Below, piece after piece: positions 1 to 12,523 of a DNA stretch of 64,000 nucleotides; the stretch's first letter is position 1; every line of letters starts with the position of its first letter. Under the pieces are notes generated by a model, which worked only from the letters and a program-made list of their open reading frames with translations, was not told the origin of the DNA and made no database searches. Position numbers and translations under genes: made by a program. Source of the stretch: Hyalella azteca (taxonomy: Eukaryota > Arthropoda > Malacostraca > Amphipoda > Hyalellidae); contig NW_025935883.1 in assembly GCF_000764305.2 (NCBI RefSeq), positions 97,912-161,911 of the forward strand. The letters are read 5' to 3'.

Positions 1-1561
1 CATTTAAATGCATGATTTTTTTTACATTATATGACCCGAAAATATTTACCTCTTGCTGAAGCCGGGACTAATATTATCGAATTATATAGGTTAGTTTTGT
101 TTTAAATAACGAGGTAAGATTTAAATAAAATGAACTGATAATAATTGAGTTGAATTATTAAGAACAGCAACTTAAACAATTTAATTGATATTATGGTACG
201 TTGTAAATTTTTTGTTAAAACTCTATATATAATATATAAAATTTTATATAATATAAAGATTCTAATAAAATCTAGTTCGCTTGTCAAAAATAAAAGAGAA
301 TAGTATCGATGATGATGTTAATCCCAGGCATTGTTAAAGTTCAAGACCATCTCTTGCTCCAATTATTCATCGGAGCCCCATAAGAGATTTTCCTGTTCCA
401 TGCAGTCAGTATTCAGTTCAAGGTCCGCAAACACGGAACCAAGAAGACATCGAACACCAGACTTTGCCCGCGTCAGGGGGAATTTTTTCTTCAGTGAAGA
501 GAAAGTCTGGAGATTGCATGGGGTAATGCTCGCCTGGGAGGCTCGTATGGGATACCCAAGTAAAAACTTGGGCAGGGGGGAGCTAGGGATGTCCACTCGG
601 GGCATTTTAAGATGAAATAATTGAAATATCTCCCAGCGAGGCGGGTGGGGATAGAGGAGCTGTAACATCTCAGCTGGGCCGTGGAGGAGAGTTAGGAGTT
701 AAAAATGGATTTAATTTCATTGATAAACAGATTATAACAGAGAAAAGCATATGTGATTTAATAAATCATGGTAATTTGCTTCCTCTATTTTTTAAGTTTC
801 CAGACAGCTGACGGCGTCCAGAAGAAGACTTGAACTTTGAATTACTCAGAATTAAAAATAAAATCAGTTGAACTAACCACATAGTTTGCACTCGTGACAT
901 TATTTCATGTGAATCTCGTTGGTGAATTTAAGGAGTGTTACGGGTTTACTTAGATGATGAAGTATTTCCGCAACGCCGGAAGAATTCGTGTCTCATTCAT
1001 TCCATTCTGCTTTTATTCCTGCGCAAATTTCAATCATTGTCACTTTTATCTTTTTATTCCACATTTACCATAAAGCACTTAGAAAAGGAAAGATATAGAA
1101 GCTTGTGAATCAAAACATTGCAGGAAATACTTTTTTAATCAGCCTTCAATCGTTACCTACCTGCCTGCCTGCCTGAGCGCCAGCAAAACTCTTTCGACTT
1201 GATTCAAAAGATTATATAAAATACAAATCCAAATTATAATGTTTTCATATCTTTAAAATTCGTGTCTTGACCGACTGGATTCACAGTGTGAGGAATTTAC
1301 TCGGTGTAAATTTGTTGCAATTTGATGATGCATTCGTCGGTATTGTTAGCAGAGCTGTGGCCGGGCCGAAGTCCGAGGAGAAAGTGAAGCCCTGATTTGC
1401 ACTCCCACTTTACGCGCGCCGTACAAAAAAGTCATTGAGAACTATAGATGTTGGGTGTCCAACCTGCCGAGGAATGACGCAACCGCGGCGCGGCCTTAGC
1501 CTGGCAACTTACGATCGCTGGGGCAAACACTCGTTCCTCCGGGGAGTGTGGGGACCTTTTT

Positions 1562-2160
1562 GCTGGGGATGGCTGGGGAACTATAAGGAGACCGACATGC
1601 TAGGGATGGCTGGGGAACTAGGTGACCTGCATGCTAGGGATGGCTGGGAACTAGGAGACCGGCATGCTAGGGATGGCTGGGGAACTAGGTGACCTGCATG
1701 CTAGGGATGGCTGGGAACTAGGAGACCGGCATGCATGAGTTGGTATGGCTGGGGAACTGAGGGACCAGCATGCTAGGGACGGCCGAAGAACTAGGGGATC
1801 TGCAAGCTAGGGAGGGCTGAGTAATTGGGATCTGCATGCTTGGGTAGGCTTGGGAATGTGGAGAACCTGCAAGCTAAGGAGGCCTAGCTATTTGAAGGAC
1901 CTGCATGCTAGGGTAGGCTTAAGAATTAGGGTACCTGCAAGCCAGGGTAGGCTGGGGATTTGTGGGACCTGAATTCAAGGAATGGCTGAGGAATGTGAGG
2001 GTCATACTTTTTAGTTTAGACCGGAGATTGGGAACATGCATTCTGTTGAAAGCTGGGACATGTGAAGGCTCTGCATGCTAGGCAAGGCTGGTAAATAAGG
2101 GCTTCTGCATGCTAGGTAAGGCTGGTTCAAAACTGGGAAATGTTGTGGGACTGCTGAGTA
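1562..2160. repeat. About 34-bp minisatellite
   Basis: Degenerate units built on CTGCATGCTAGGGATGGCTG with GGGGAACTAGG. Clean at 1600-1740 and decaying towards 2160. Confidence 0.85.
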
Positions 2161-3029
2161 AGGCTGAGAGAGTGGGGGTACTTCTGGCGTAAGATGGTGA
2201 ATGCACGACGCATCTGGAGGGCTCAAGAGACTGTAACAAATTCAGCAAATCATTCTTGATGATGAGGCATTGTTGAAGCTCCGGAGGCTGATGATGAATT
2301 GTAGGAGCAGTGCTACTGCTTCACGGGCATTGTCGTGGATGCCGTGAGGTTTGTGTGGATGAAGAAGATGAGCTTATGATGGCTGGGCGACTTCTTGGAG
2401 GATGACCAGGCGTTTTGGCAAATGTGAACCATAAACTGCATCCCTTCTGGAATGTCTGCAGGAATTATTACGTAATGGTTACCAACATTATAGATTGTGG
2501 CTGCTGATTATCTCGTGTAATGCGTCGCCGCCCTCTTGAGTTCCATTACATGAGTTGGTATAAACTACGTTATACAATATAATGATGCTGCTTGAAAACT
2601 AGAATGAATACAAGCGTAAAATCTTAATCACCAACAAATTTGGAAGATCGATGTTATCTGCCTTATTTGTTATGCTTTCCAAAAATGTTGTATGTTATGT
2701 TTGTTGTGATAGATACTATCTGATCCGTATAATGAAATATCGCTGATCTCTCAAAGCGTTTACAAAGAGTTCTTCACGATGAATGTGGGAGAAAGAAGGC
2801 TGCTCGATCTGTTCGAAATAACAATGGAGTAATTATAAATCATCGATATTTCTCTACAACCATAACGTCTTTTAAGAGATATAAATTTTTTCGTTTTAAT
2901 TGATTAAATTTTGAGTGTCTGTTTATTTTTTTTTTGTCTTCACCATCAAGCCGAATGGGATGACGACGAATGAGTCAATCATGTTCCTGAAACTCATCAA
3001 ACAACAGAGCTAGCGTGAATTTGTTTTAT

Positions 3030-3205
3030 ATCCTGTTATAACCACCAAATAGACACCAGTCTACCTTCTACCGTGTTGATGTCCCGCTATAACCACCCAG
3101 TAGACCCAGTCTACCATCCACCGCGTTGATGTCCCGTTATAACCACCCAGTAGACAATATGCAGTCTACCATCTACCGCGTTTTCCAGTCTACCACGACT
3201 CTACC
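3030..3205. repeat. About 56-bp tandem repeat
   Basis: Three units of TTATAACCACCCAGTAGAC followed by CAGTCTACCATC and CCGCGTTGATGTCCC. Confidence 0.75.
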
Positions 3206-4341
3206 GCCTGACAGCCAAAAGAGATCCGACGTCCAGACTCCAGCGAATGACCGCAGGGTTTCTGCCCTAAACTTATACGATTGTCTTACGAATATATAGA
3301 AAAGTATATAGGATATAAAATAAGTATGTTATGTAGGAGGATATCTATTCATGGATATCTATGTAAACGTGGAGGATATCTATGCAAGTATGTAGCGACC
3401 ACACATAGCTTTATACATTCTCTGTCTTGCAGATATTCACTTAAAAACTTTCTACGAATAATAAAGGTTTTATAATTCTTCTTTAAATGATTACAGTTAT
3501 AAAAATACATCCAATAATGTTATCACGCGAGTGTAAAATTTATTAAGTGAATTAATTTTAATTGGAGTATGTTTAGAAAAATTTAACAAATGAAATAATA
3601 CGAGATGAAATAATTTTATTTAATCGTAAAGGCACGGACCAGCATTCCTTAATTTGCTGCTGCCGACTTCAGCCCTAACTTTGGTAAGCGATTCAAGGCG
3701 AGACATCGCAAGTTGATTTGTGTTGGAAAAATTTGCTTCTTATGCGACGTTTCCTAGTGGTCAGGAGCGGGTACCCCCACCCAGCACTCATCATAGATCT
3801 CAGTGAGTCTTTGTTCACAATGAGATGCACTTTTTGTTCCTGTGCGAGTCACCCTGACTCAGTTTGTCCCAGCAAAAAGGGTTATCTGTGCTACGTCCGC
3901 TCTCAGCTTGTGCCGTTGGGAAGAAAGCGTGTCAATATTTGGACAAAAGACCCATGAAGTTTTCTGAGACGACACGCAGCGCGCCGCTGCTGACCTCTGA
4001 ATAATGAGGGCGAGGCGGGCGAGATTGTGAAATTTGTGATGCAAATGTCGTTCTTCCGGACCATTGAAGTTGTAGTCTATTAACTTCCTTACAACGTATG
4101 TAGGATAAGAGACAAAATGACATCACCTTTCAAGCAACGATCTTTTGTACATTGATTATGACAAATTTATATAATAATTAAAAATTTATAGAAATATATT
4201 ACAGCTGTTTATTCGGACATATACATTATCAACACGCGGAAATAAACAATGCTCAACTCGAAAGTCAAGTGAATAACCTCACAAAGATGATTAATGTGAC
4301 ATGGCTTATTTATTTAACGTTGCTTATTTTTTTCCCTCTAG

Positions 4342-4550
4342 TTGGTTCGGGTTCGGCGGGCAGTGCAGTTGCCGGTCGGCTGTCGGAGGTGGCGGAGTGG
4401 CAGGTGTTGCTCCTCGAGGCGGGCGGGCAACCGCCCCCCGAGGCCACCGTGCCCGGCATGGCGCCCTTCATGATCCTGGAGGGACACGAGTCCGACTGGT
4501 GGTACCAAACCACCAGCCAGAAGCACAGCCAGTTCAACTATGTCAATAAT
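4342..4550 (+). CDS. Gene A exon e2, FAD-binding Rossmann segment
   Basis: Pyrimidine-rich acceptor ending CTCTAG, donor GTAAGA. 209 nt, the same length as e2 in B, C and D. Encodes [16 protein letters not shown] and the strand VLLLEAG that holds the FAD ribose. The first two bases complete a valine codon split by a phase-1 intron. Confidence 0.9.
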
Positions 4551-7500
4551 GTAAGATAATGAAGTATGATACTTTACATACATATTTTGACTTTATACGT
4601 ATAATGATCCTATACCTGTACTTATCTAGTACCTATCACCTCGTGCAACTTAACCTTCATTCAGACTAAGTTTCGGACTCTCGTTACCAGGCCTTTCAAT
4701 ACGAAAAGACATTGAAGACATTATAGGTATCCGCAGGTCACAATATTATGTTACTGACAATGTTGCTAAAATGTTGCGACTATATTTCTAAGTTTTCCAT
4801 CAATGTTGATCAGATGAATTCATACTGATCTCATTAGACCAAAAATATAATTTTATAACATCATTCGTGGTCATTTTCGTGATAGGCAGACAAGTCCGCC
4901 TCTTGGCCTATTTAACTTTTATCACTCGGCATTCTTTTAGCAAATCCTACTGACGACTTTATTGATTTTATGTTCAGGATTTTGCTATGTAAACTAATCA
5001 AATAAATCAAATCATTGTCTGTACGGTAGACGACATGCATGCATTGGGATTGGAATTATATAGTTTTTTAGAATTATTATATTTTTTTAGAATTCGACAC
5101 GCATGCATTGGGATTAGAATTCTTTCTAAGCAAAAGACGTGTCCAGGCCAACAAATACCCCCGCGGCAAAATGCTCGGCGGGTCCTCATCCATCAACTAC
5201 ATGATCTGGGTCCGGGGCAACCGCCGGGACTTCGACCGCTGGGCGGCCCTCGGCAACCCGGGCTGGGACTACGATTCCGTCCTGCCATACTTCAAGAAGC
5301 TTGAGACTTTCAGGGGGGGAGTGACCAACCAAACAGGTGAGTGACATGTAAAAACCGTGGGACTGAGTCTTACTTCAAGCTCACGTCGATACTACTTTAC
5401 GTCCATGACGAATGCTTGCCTTACTTGATAGTTTATCAACCTTAAATGCTTAATTACCTTGATAGATTACCAACCTTATTGGCTTACAAACCTTGATGAC
5501 TTACCAACCTTGATGACTTACCAACCTTGACTCACCAATAATGATCCATATTAATCCTATGCCCTTCAAGTCCCGCATTAAGCATAACAACTTATCCCAT
5601 CCATTCCTGAATAATGCCTTCACGGGCTTCACCACATTAAGCCCCTTTCGTGTACCGGCCTTAAGCCCTTACCTCTTCACGGCTTCAAACCCGTACCTTG
5701 TCTCGGCCTAAAGCCCTTACCGTGTCACGGCTTCAAACCCGTACCTTGTCTCGGTCTTAACCCTTATCTCTTCACGGCTTCAAACCCGTACCTTGTCTCG
5801 GCTTAAAGCCCTTACCGTGTCACGGCAGCGGGGTATCACGGCTACGGTGGCCCCATCACGGTAATGGACAAGGACTGGGAGACGCCCGTAGCCGAGGCTT
5901 TCTTCAGCGCTGGGCGAGAGCTCGGCTTTCCGTCACCCGTCGACCCCAACGCCGAAGAGCAGTTCGGTGAGGAATAGATAATCATAATAGATTTAATTTA
6001 ACAATAAATTGTTATGTATAATTTGCTGCTTGATCACGGTATTAAATTTCTCGACAGTATATCATTGGCAATTGCTTGAAAGCTCTTTGTCCCTCCATAA
6101 ACTTTTAAAAATAAGATTTAAAATATATAAAAATGCAAATTATATGAGATATTTTCAAGATTTTTGTGTGCAGGCTTCACGCGGCCGCAGATCAACGTCT
6201 TGAATGGCAAAAGATCGTCGTCTGCTGAAGCTTACCTAATAATGGTTCACGTATTCATAGAACATATTCACGTATTCATATTAATGGTCATTGATGGTTC
6301 ACAGCATTCATATTAATGGTTAATAATGGTTCATGTATTCATAAAACATATTTACGTATTCATATAAATGGTCATTGATGGTTCACTGCATTCATATTAA
6401 TGGTTAATATTGGTTCACGTATTCATAATAATGGTTCACTATATAAATAATAATAAATATTAATAATTACGTCAGGTTCACGAGGTGTACGCGTCGAAGG
6501 AGGTGGTCTTGTCGGCGGGGGCGATAGGCTCCCCCCAGGTCCTGATGCTGTCGGGGGTGGGGGACCCCCGTCACCTGCAGAACTTTAACGTGAGGCTCTC
6601 AAAATATGACATCGAAATTTCGTAAAATTTAATGCATGATTTTTATTCTATTACTATATTATATATTTTTTTTCTATTGTTTTATTTATTACTCATTTTT
6701 GGAATGAAATAGCTACTCATAGAAAGAATAGTTTTTTTTCTGCGACTATGACGTAGAAAACCATAATTTCATACAGTTTTAAAGCAGAGACTATTCTGTC
6801 GAAGAAGCGAAATATAAAATTATTATACTATTTAGCTTAAACATGTATAATTGGATGAAATTTCGAGAAAACTAATAGTAACTTGCTCCGTAAATGACTC
6901 TTCGCTAAGGTCCGGAGCGTTTCCGCTCGCAACCAATTAGTAAATCTCAACCTTTCCTACCCCAATTCTGCCGGCATTGTAGTATCCGGTCACTACCAAA
7001 TCCCTATACAGATACTTAACTATGTAAAATGTTTCAACGAATTATAAAACTGAAGAAATAATGATGTTATTATGTTGAAAATAATTAGTATTTGAATGAT
7101 TCTGCTGACACTGAATTTCGTGGCCAGATTCCCGTAGTTCACCATCTGCCTGGAGTGGGTCAGAACCTGCAGGATCATCCTACCCTCTACGGCCTCACCT
7201 GGACCATCGACAGACACAAGGGGTCTTCTTTTGGCAGACTTTTGAACCTGTACTCCTCCGTCTGGTACTTGCTTCACAGAAAAGGTATTTTGCACTGATA
7301 CAGTGGTTGTATCGCCCTATTAATCTTTGCCAAAGGCTTTTCTGCCTTTCGGGAGATGGGCTAGCTTGTGTGTAAATAGATAAAGCAGGTAATGCATATT
7401 GACTATGACGATGTTTTGAAGTTGGCAAGTTTTCTTCCAGCTTATGCTAAGTTTCAGTATAATGTTGCAGAAAAATATTTGCGAAGCTACTAAAGTTCTG

Positions 7501-10500
7501 TAGTTACATTCAGAAAAGTTTCGCAAGGACCACAGTTCCAATAATGTTCGTAAAATTGTCTGGAACAGGTAGTTTAAATTCATGTTCCTAATAATCATTT
7601 GGTTCTGATTTTGGCAGTCCTTCGTTGCTCATAATTAATAATATTGTGTCGACTATTGTTATTTACGATTGTTCTCAGTTGGTACCACAACTGAGACTAA
7701 CAGATGTCCCCTTTTGGTACCACAACAACTGAGACTGGTAAGTGTCCTCTGTTGCTACTACCTTTGAGAATGGCAGATCTCCTTTGATGTTACCACCACT
7801 GTGACTGACATATGTCCTTCGATGAGACTTCATCAACGAAGTCGCCATTAATGAACTTGTGGTGACAGGTCCATTGTCAGTGTCGTTCGGGCTCGATGGA
7901 AACGCGTTCCTGAACACCGGATCACACGCTGACCCACTGTGGCCCGACATACAGCTGGTGCTGCAGCCCCAGACTCCCGCCATCGACGGTGGTGTCATGT
8001 TCGGAAACCAAATCGGCTTCCGTACCAAGGTCGGTAAAATAGATTCTAGCATAAAATTAAAGCAAACGATGACCGAATAGTGCAGTAGTAATATAAAGGG
8101 AGAGCTTTTTGTTGGAAAGCTCGAATCAAAAGGCTCTACAGGCAAAAGTTTAATAGTTCTCAAAAATTTTCCGACGTTTGTTGGACTTGGTTTCGACGGC
8201 TATACAATGAATGCGCATTCTTGGGTTGATAAAATCTATTGTCTTTAAAAGCCTTTTTTGAAGACGTCGGAGCTCCCAGGAGTGATTTTTTCTAATAAAC
8301 AATAAATACGGAACATGTTATCTGTAACGTGAAAAATCCCTGTAACCGTTTTTTATTCTGCCTGCATTTGTTTTAATGAGCGCAACATGTTCCATGTCAT
8401 TCAAAACCAGACTATTATTTGCAAAAGAATTTAGCATGATCCCCTAACAAGAAATTCGAAACAGATTAATATTTTGAATACTTAATCATTATTTGAGAGA
8501 GTGCACGATGTTCAGATGTACCGGGAGTACTTCGGGCCGCTGAACGGCAAGCATGGCTTCAACATCGGCACGATGTTGTCCGTCCCCAAGAGCCGCGGGT
8601 CAGTCACCCTGCGGTCCCGCAACCCTCGCGACGCTCCACTCATTGACCCCAATTTTCTGAGCCACCCAGACGATGTGGATGTTATGATGGAGGGTGGGTG
8701 TGATGTTGTGATCTGGGCTGAAGTTAGTTAATGTTAATAAAATAATCATGTTGTTCTCGCGACACCCTCCTTATTGGCCCCAACTTCTTCAACCACATCA
8801 ATGATGACAAATGTAGACGTCACGATGAGAGAGGAGTGTGGTGCAATGATGTCTGGATAGGTTAGGGAATGGGATTGATGTTATATTATGGGATTATGGG
8901 ATTATGGGATTTATGTTATAACTGGAAAACGACTGTTGCTCAGACTCAGAAAGGAGCTTTTTTGAGTAACAATATGGTGGAACCGCGACTTCGCCCTTGG
9001 CTTTGCCTGAAGTCCCGCAAGCTAGAATGTGCATCTGCAGGTGAGGTTTATTAATATTAAAGCAATCATGTAGCTCTCGCGACGCCCCCCTCATTGACCC
9101 AACTTCCTGAGCCACCCTGACGATGTGGATGTTATGATGGAGGGTAGGTGTAATGTTGTGATGTGGGGTGAGGTTTGCTAATGTTAAATATGTAATCATG
9201 TAGCTTTAATGTTAATAAAATAATCATGTAGCTCTCGCCCCCCCTCATTGACCCCAACTTCTTCAGCCACATAGATGATGACATATGTAGACGTTACGAT
9301 GAAGAAGAGTGTGGTGTAGTGATGTCTGGATAGGTTAGGGAATGGGATTGATGTTATATTACAGTCCTCGTGACATTCCGATCATTGGTCTCTATTACCT
9401 ATGCCACACAGATGATGTAGATATCATTATATGTAAGTCGTGGCTGGTGGTGAATTACTGTCTGCCGGCCGTTCTAAGTGATGATGCAAAGGATGGATTG
9501 TTTGGAAGTTCGAGTAATGATATCTTCACGTTTCTTTTTTGCCATTGAGAGTAACTGCATGTAAGAAATAACTTTTTTCCTAGCTTATTGTCCATTAAAT
9601 AGCTACTTTCACACGAATGAGGGACTGAAGTGGGTACAGACTGGACATTCCAGCTTTTATAAATAACATAATGAATATGCTCACTCCACCTGATTTGTAT
9701 CTGGACTCTCGCTGTATCATCGCTCAGTGTCAAAGAGAAATATTTTAGACTTTTAAATTTTTTTTGGCCACATTGATTTTCAGCACACATTTATTTTGCA
9801 GCTGTGAAGCTTTCGTTAAGACTGGGCAACACCACAGCATTCAGGAAGCTTGGTGCCAAGTTCTACGACAAGGTGAGTAAACTTAATTTGATACGTGAGG
9901 ATGCAGGAATAAAAATATGCGTGAGCGCATGTCGGATGCTAGTCATTTTTATAAACTGGCATTATTAAGAAATGTTGATAGTGTCACTGAGATAATTGCA
10001 CGTTAGATATTGTAAATATTACCAATTGTTATGTGAAGGAGAATTTGCTTTATTATTAGATGAATTTACAAATAGATTTTAAAGATGGGAGTGTTTTTTT
10101 TTGTAAAACATATACACTGAATCCCTCATCACATTTCCAAGATATCTTCACAAAATTCCGAGCACCACGCTGATGCATGTTAATTACATTGGTGTAGCTA
10201 AATTGTACGTTCTTTAATGAAAACTGCATGATAGATATATTCGTTCCTGTGATGATACCTAAATAAAAGATTTAACTGTCAACTTTGTGCAGACATTACC
10301 GGGATGTGAGAAGGAAGTGAAGCATTCAGACGACTACTGGCGCTGCTTCGCCCGCCACATGTCATCCACGAACTACCATCCTGTGGGGTCTTGCAAGATG
10401 GCACCGAGCTCTGACCTTATGAGGGTTGTTGACCACAAACTTAGGTTAGTCGCAGCCTAACCAATAGTTTATAATTTCATCGTAAGCACAGTTGTCTGTT

Positions 10501-11115
10501 CATCCTCAGGTATTTATTCAATTTGACATTTTCTGTGTTTGTCACAATATCTGTCACAAAGTCTTGAGACTGCGCGCAGGTAGGCTTTAGTTTTTTCATT
10601 TGTGCCATCTTGATAAATGCAGGTCAGAACCTACAAAACCGGTACGGCCTCAGCCTTTTCCAATGGCAGAAACGAAGGGGTGACTCTATAAAAAAAAATT
10701 GTCATAAATTATATTATATAATATCAATGTAAATCAATAAGACAGGATGACTCTCTTCAAGTAATCCAATGGCCAATTTAAAAAAAAACTAATTGGTGGG
10801 ATTAGAAGTGCTTTATTTTCTAACATGTTGTAGAGTTACCTAATTATTTGACACCATAATTCCTGATTGAGAAATTGCAATTTTCTTATGACTCAAAATT
10901 CTCGTTTTCAAGAGACCTTGTTTTTCTGTACACATCGCCATCAATAAAATTTCCGTTGACGACTTGACCGCAGAGTTTGGGGCGTGTCAGGGCTGCGTGT
11001 GGCGGACGCCAGCATCATGCCCGTGATGGTTGTGGGCAACACCAACGCCGCCGCTGTCATGATAGGGGAGAAGGCGGCCGACCTCATCAAGCAGGACTGG
11101 GGAGCCATTCGGTGA
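4342..11115 (+). CDS. GMC oxidoreductase gene A (glucose dehydrogenase-like), 11 exons seen, 5' exon missing
   Basis: FAD-dependent glucose-methanol-choline oxidoreductase, a family that oxidises alcohols or sugars; substrate unknown. Exons: 4342-4550, 5147-5336, 5829-5966, 6174-about 6244, 6476-6589, 7128-7284, 7869-8029, 8516-8693, 9802-9872, 10293-10444, 10974-11115. Visible in order: dinucleotide-binding [19 protein letters not shown] signature 1 ([11 protein letters not shown]), signature 2 ([15 protein letters not shown]), [11 protein letters not shown], active-site [10 protein letters not shown] and the C-terminal [16 protein letters not shown], then TGA. Exon lengths and phases match genes B and C. 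No e1 exon (ending DFIV) was found in the 4.3 kb upstream, so the start is unknown. Exon e5 is cut after residues AYL and e6 is absent; AT-rich repeats fill the gap. All other junctions are in phase with GT-AG sites. It may be a functional shortened gene, a decaying copy, or a misassembly. Confidence 0.85.
5147..5336 (+). CDS. Gene A exon e3, GMC signature 1
   Basis: 190 nt between acceptor GTCCAG and donor GTGAGT. Encodes [16 protein letters not shown] and then [17 protein letters not shown]. The stretch 5210-5274 is identical base for base to B and C, although flanking introns are unrelated. Confidence 0.92.
5450..5530. repeat. Short repeat in gene A intron
   Basis: CCTTGATGACTTACCAA-like units, four or five copies. 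Confidence 0.7.
5640..5828 (+). repeat. 48-bp array ending on gene A e4 acceptor
   Basis: Units with TTCAAACCCGTACCTTGTCT and CCCTTACCGTGTCACGG. The final unit supplies the acceptor CACGGCAG of exon e4. Confidence 0.8.
5829..5966 (+). CDS. Gene A exon e4
   Basis: 138 nt, one codon longer than in B and C. Encodes [10 protein letters not shown] and [13 protein letters not shown]; donor GTGAGG. The acceptor CACGGCAG is the last unit of a 48-bp tandem repeat. Confidence 0.85.
6174..6244 (+). CDS. Gene A truncated exon e5
   Basis: Acceptor TGTGCAG, then [20 protein letters not shown], aligned to the first half of B e5. After AYL homology stops and AT-rich repeats begin. A donor after ATAATG (6245) would join e7 in frame, dropping about 38 codons; the end is therefore a guess. 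Confidence 0.5.
6240..6475 (+). repeat. AT-rich array replacing the end of e5 and e6 in gene A
   Basis: Units of ATGGTTCACGTATTCATA and variants with ATTAATGGTCATTG. The recurring GGTTCAC equals the acceptor and start of exon e7 (CAG|GTTCACG). Confidence 0.75.
6476..6589 (+). CDS. Gene A exon e7, GMC signature 2
   Basis: 114 nt, phase 0 at both ends, acceptor GTCAG and donor GTGAGG. Encodes [20 protein letters not shown] followed by QVLMLSGVG, the second GMC signature. Confidence 0.9.
7128..7284 (+). CDS. Gene A exon e8
   Basis: 157 nt, identical length to C e8. Encodes [18 protein letters not shown] and YGLTWTID. Acceptor GGCCAG, donor GTATTT; ends in phase 1. Confidence 0.9.
7675..7830. 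repeat. Degenerate repeat in gene A intron 8
   Basis: GGTACCACAACTGAGACT with AACAGATGTCC, about four diverged units of near 40 bp, just before the e9 acceptor. Confidence 0.65.
7869..8029 (+). CDS. Gene A exon e9
   Basis: 161 nt, the same as C and D. Encodes [17 protein letters not shown] and [10 protein letters not shown] of the substrate domain. Acceptor TGACAG; donor GTCGGT is weak but keeps phase. Confidence 0.88.
8516..8693 (+). CDS. Gene A exon e10
   Basis: 178 nt, as in B, C and D. Encodes [18 protein letters not shown] and [20 protein letters not shown]. Donor GTGGGT. Its 3' end and donor are copied several times in the following intron. Confidence 0.9.
8694..9440 (+). repeat. Tandem copies of the 3' end of gene A exon e10
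   Basis: Four diverged copies, at about 8756-8870, 9073-9180, 9229-9340 and 9362-9440. Each resembles the last 70 nt of e10 (CGCGACGCTCCACTCATTGA onward) and following intron. The copy at 9073-9150 keeps GATGTGGATGTTATGATGGA and a GT. The one at 9369 still reads HTDDVDII. Confidence 0.8.
9802..9872 (+). CDS. Gene A exon e11
   Basis: 71 nt, acceptor TTTTGCAG and donor GTGAGT. Encodes [20 protein letters not shown], in phase with e10 and e12. Confidence 0.9.
10293..10444 (+). CDS. Gene A exon e12, catalytic histidine
   Basis: 152 nt. Encodes [17 protein letters not shown] and [12 protein letters not shown]; the histidine before PVG is the GMC catalytic base position. Acceptor GTGCAG, donor GTTAGT, ends in phase 2. 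Confidence 0.92.
10974..11115 (+). CDS. Gene A terminal exon e13
   Basis: Acceptor CCGCAG. Encodes [20 protein letters not shown] and [19 protein letters not shown], with the second active-site position (Asn of GNTN). Ends QDWGAIR then TGA. Most of the exon is nearly identical to B and C at the DNA level. Confidence 0.92.
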
Positions 11116-12370
11116 CGGGCAGTAACTGTAGGAAAATCTAGATAAGTCACCTATCAATTCATTGATTGTCGTACGATTACCATAGTTATGTGTGTGAGGC
11201 GAGGGTGATGGTGCCCATGTGACGCTCGCGTCGGTGTTAGTTGAATTCAAATCCACGCAATAATTTATAGTAGCCGAAGGACTAAAAGTAATAATGGCGA
11301 AGAAGACTCCTGTTAATATGTTGAAGGTTAGATGCCAGTTGTCCTGTTGTGATGTTGTGTTGATGTTAGTGTAATTTATGAACTTAGACATTTGGCTCTG
11401 ATGGAATCGCTTCTCCAGTTGAAAGTTAATGCATTATTGAAAAGCTTGAGGTATTTGACACATTTATTGCAATTTTTTACTTATTGTCCGCATACTTAAC
11501 TTTTTTGTCATTTATTTATTATGTTTACTTATTTAACGGAGGATATTGTCAAAGCCTTGTGGCATTTTATGATGTATTGGTGTGTTCATTCATGAAAGAA
11601 ATCGATAGTTAAGAAGTTATCGACAATGCGTGTAAGTTTAAATACAAACATTAATTTACGTTTAACATTCGCTCTGCTCTGTAAACACGTGTCGAATTAT
11701 TTGGAAAATTTTATCATGGAATTTCCTTATTCACTCTTATTGGTATAGTTTTCAATCATCAGCTTGAATATTTTTTTAGCTGTTTCAATTTTGCTGAGAA
11801 CATATTTAAGTAAAAATGCAAGGATAAGATAAACAGAGATGTTTACTGAAAATATCGATGTAAAAATGTAATACGTGGAGATAACATAAGAAACTCTAAT
11901 CATTTAGACAAAAGCGTTTACAATTAACAGTCACTTAAGGAGTTCACCACAACCTGCAGAACAAGAAGACTGGTTGCATCGTGATATTGACCAAGTCCCT
12001 AGACTTTATTCGCGTGTTTTACGTTAATACATCCATGTAGTAAAACTGTTTCCTTGATCATAGTTCTATTTATTATAATTCGACACTATTTTCACAATTG
12101 AAAGCAAATTGGGTCTGGTGTGTTTAGAGCACGAATTTTTTGAGAAATATGCACGCATTTAGCAAGAAAACTACTTTCGTATGGCGTAATTTGACAAGTA
12201 GACTATTTTCAATAGTTATTAAAATATTGTAATGATTTCATTATGCGATAAATAATCTGGTATTGCTCAGTGACAGTGATGAACGTGTGTCAAAAGACTT
12301 ACAATTCTCTAGTCTTTTATAGATTTAGAACGCACCAAAGTTCCCTACGGTGTTAATTCTCCTCGTCTTT

Positions 12371-12523
12371 TTAGCGCATTTTCTCATTTATGGAGAAAAT
12401 GCACTATTGTGCTCGTCATGTCCGTCTGTCTGTCCGTCCGTCCGTCCGCTACTTCACGTTTTCGTCGACGAGAAAATGCGCTCTCTGTCACTCACTGCAG
12501 TGAGTATTGAGTTATATTTTTTT
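12371..12523 (+). mobile_element. Foldback (MITE-like) element, copy 1
   Basis: Begins AGCGCATTTTCTC and carries the inverse GAGAAAATGCGC near the other end. Interior is a GTCT/GTCC run, then CACTCACTGCAGTGAG. The left arm also forms a local hairpin (TTTTCTC, GAGAAAA). No coding capacity. T-rich flanks. Confidence 0.75.

Larger units (their letters stand above)
1..4341. other. Upstream gene-poor region
   Basis: AT-rich DNA without a convincing gene. Short open frames at 331-668 and 1435-1692 lack family similarity or splice structure. It should contain the first exon of gene A if that exon is within 4 kb, but no segment encoding a DFIV-like end followed by a phase-1 donor was seen. Confidence 0.6.

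Noticed and set aside
331..668. Overlapping frames of about 100 codons on both strands
   Set aside because: Both strands open, no family resemblance and no gene A e1 motif (DFIV).
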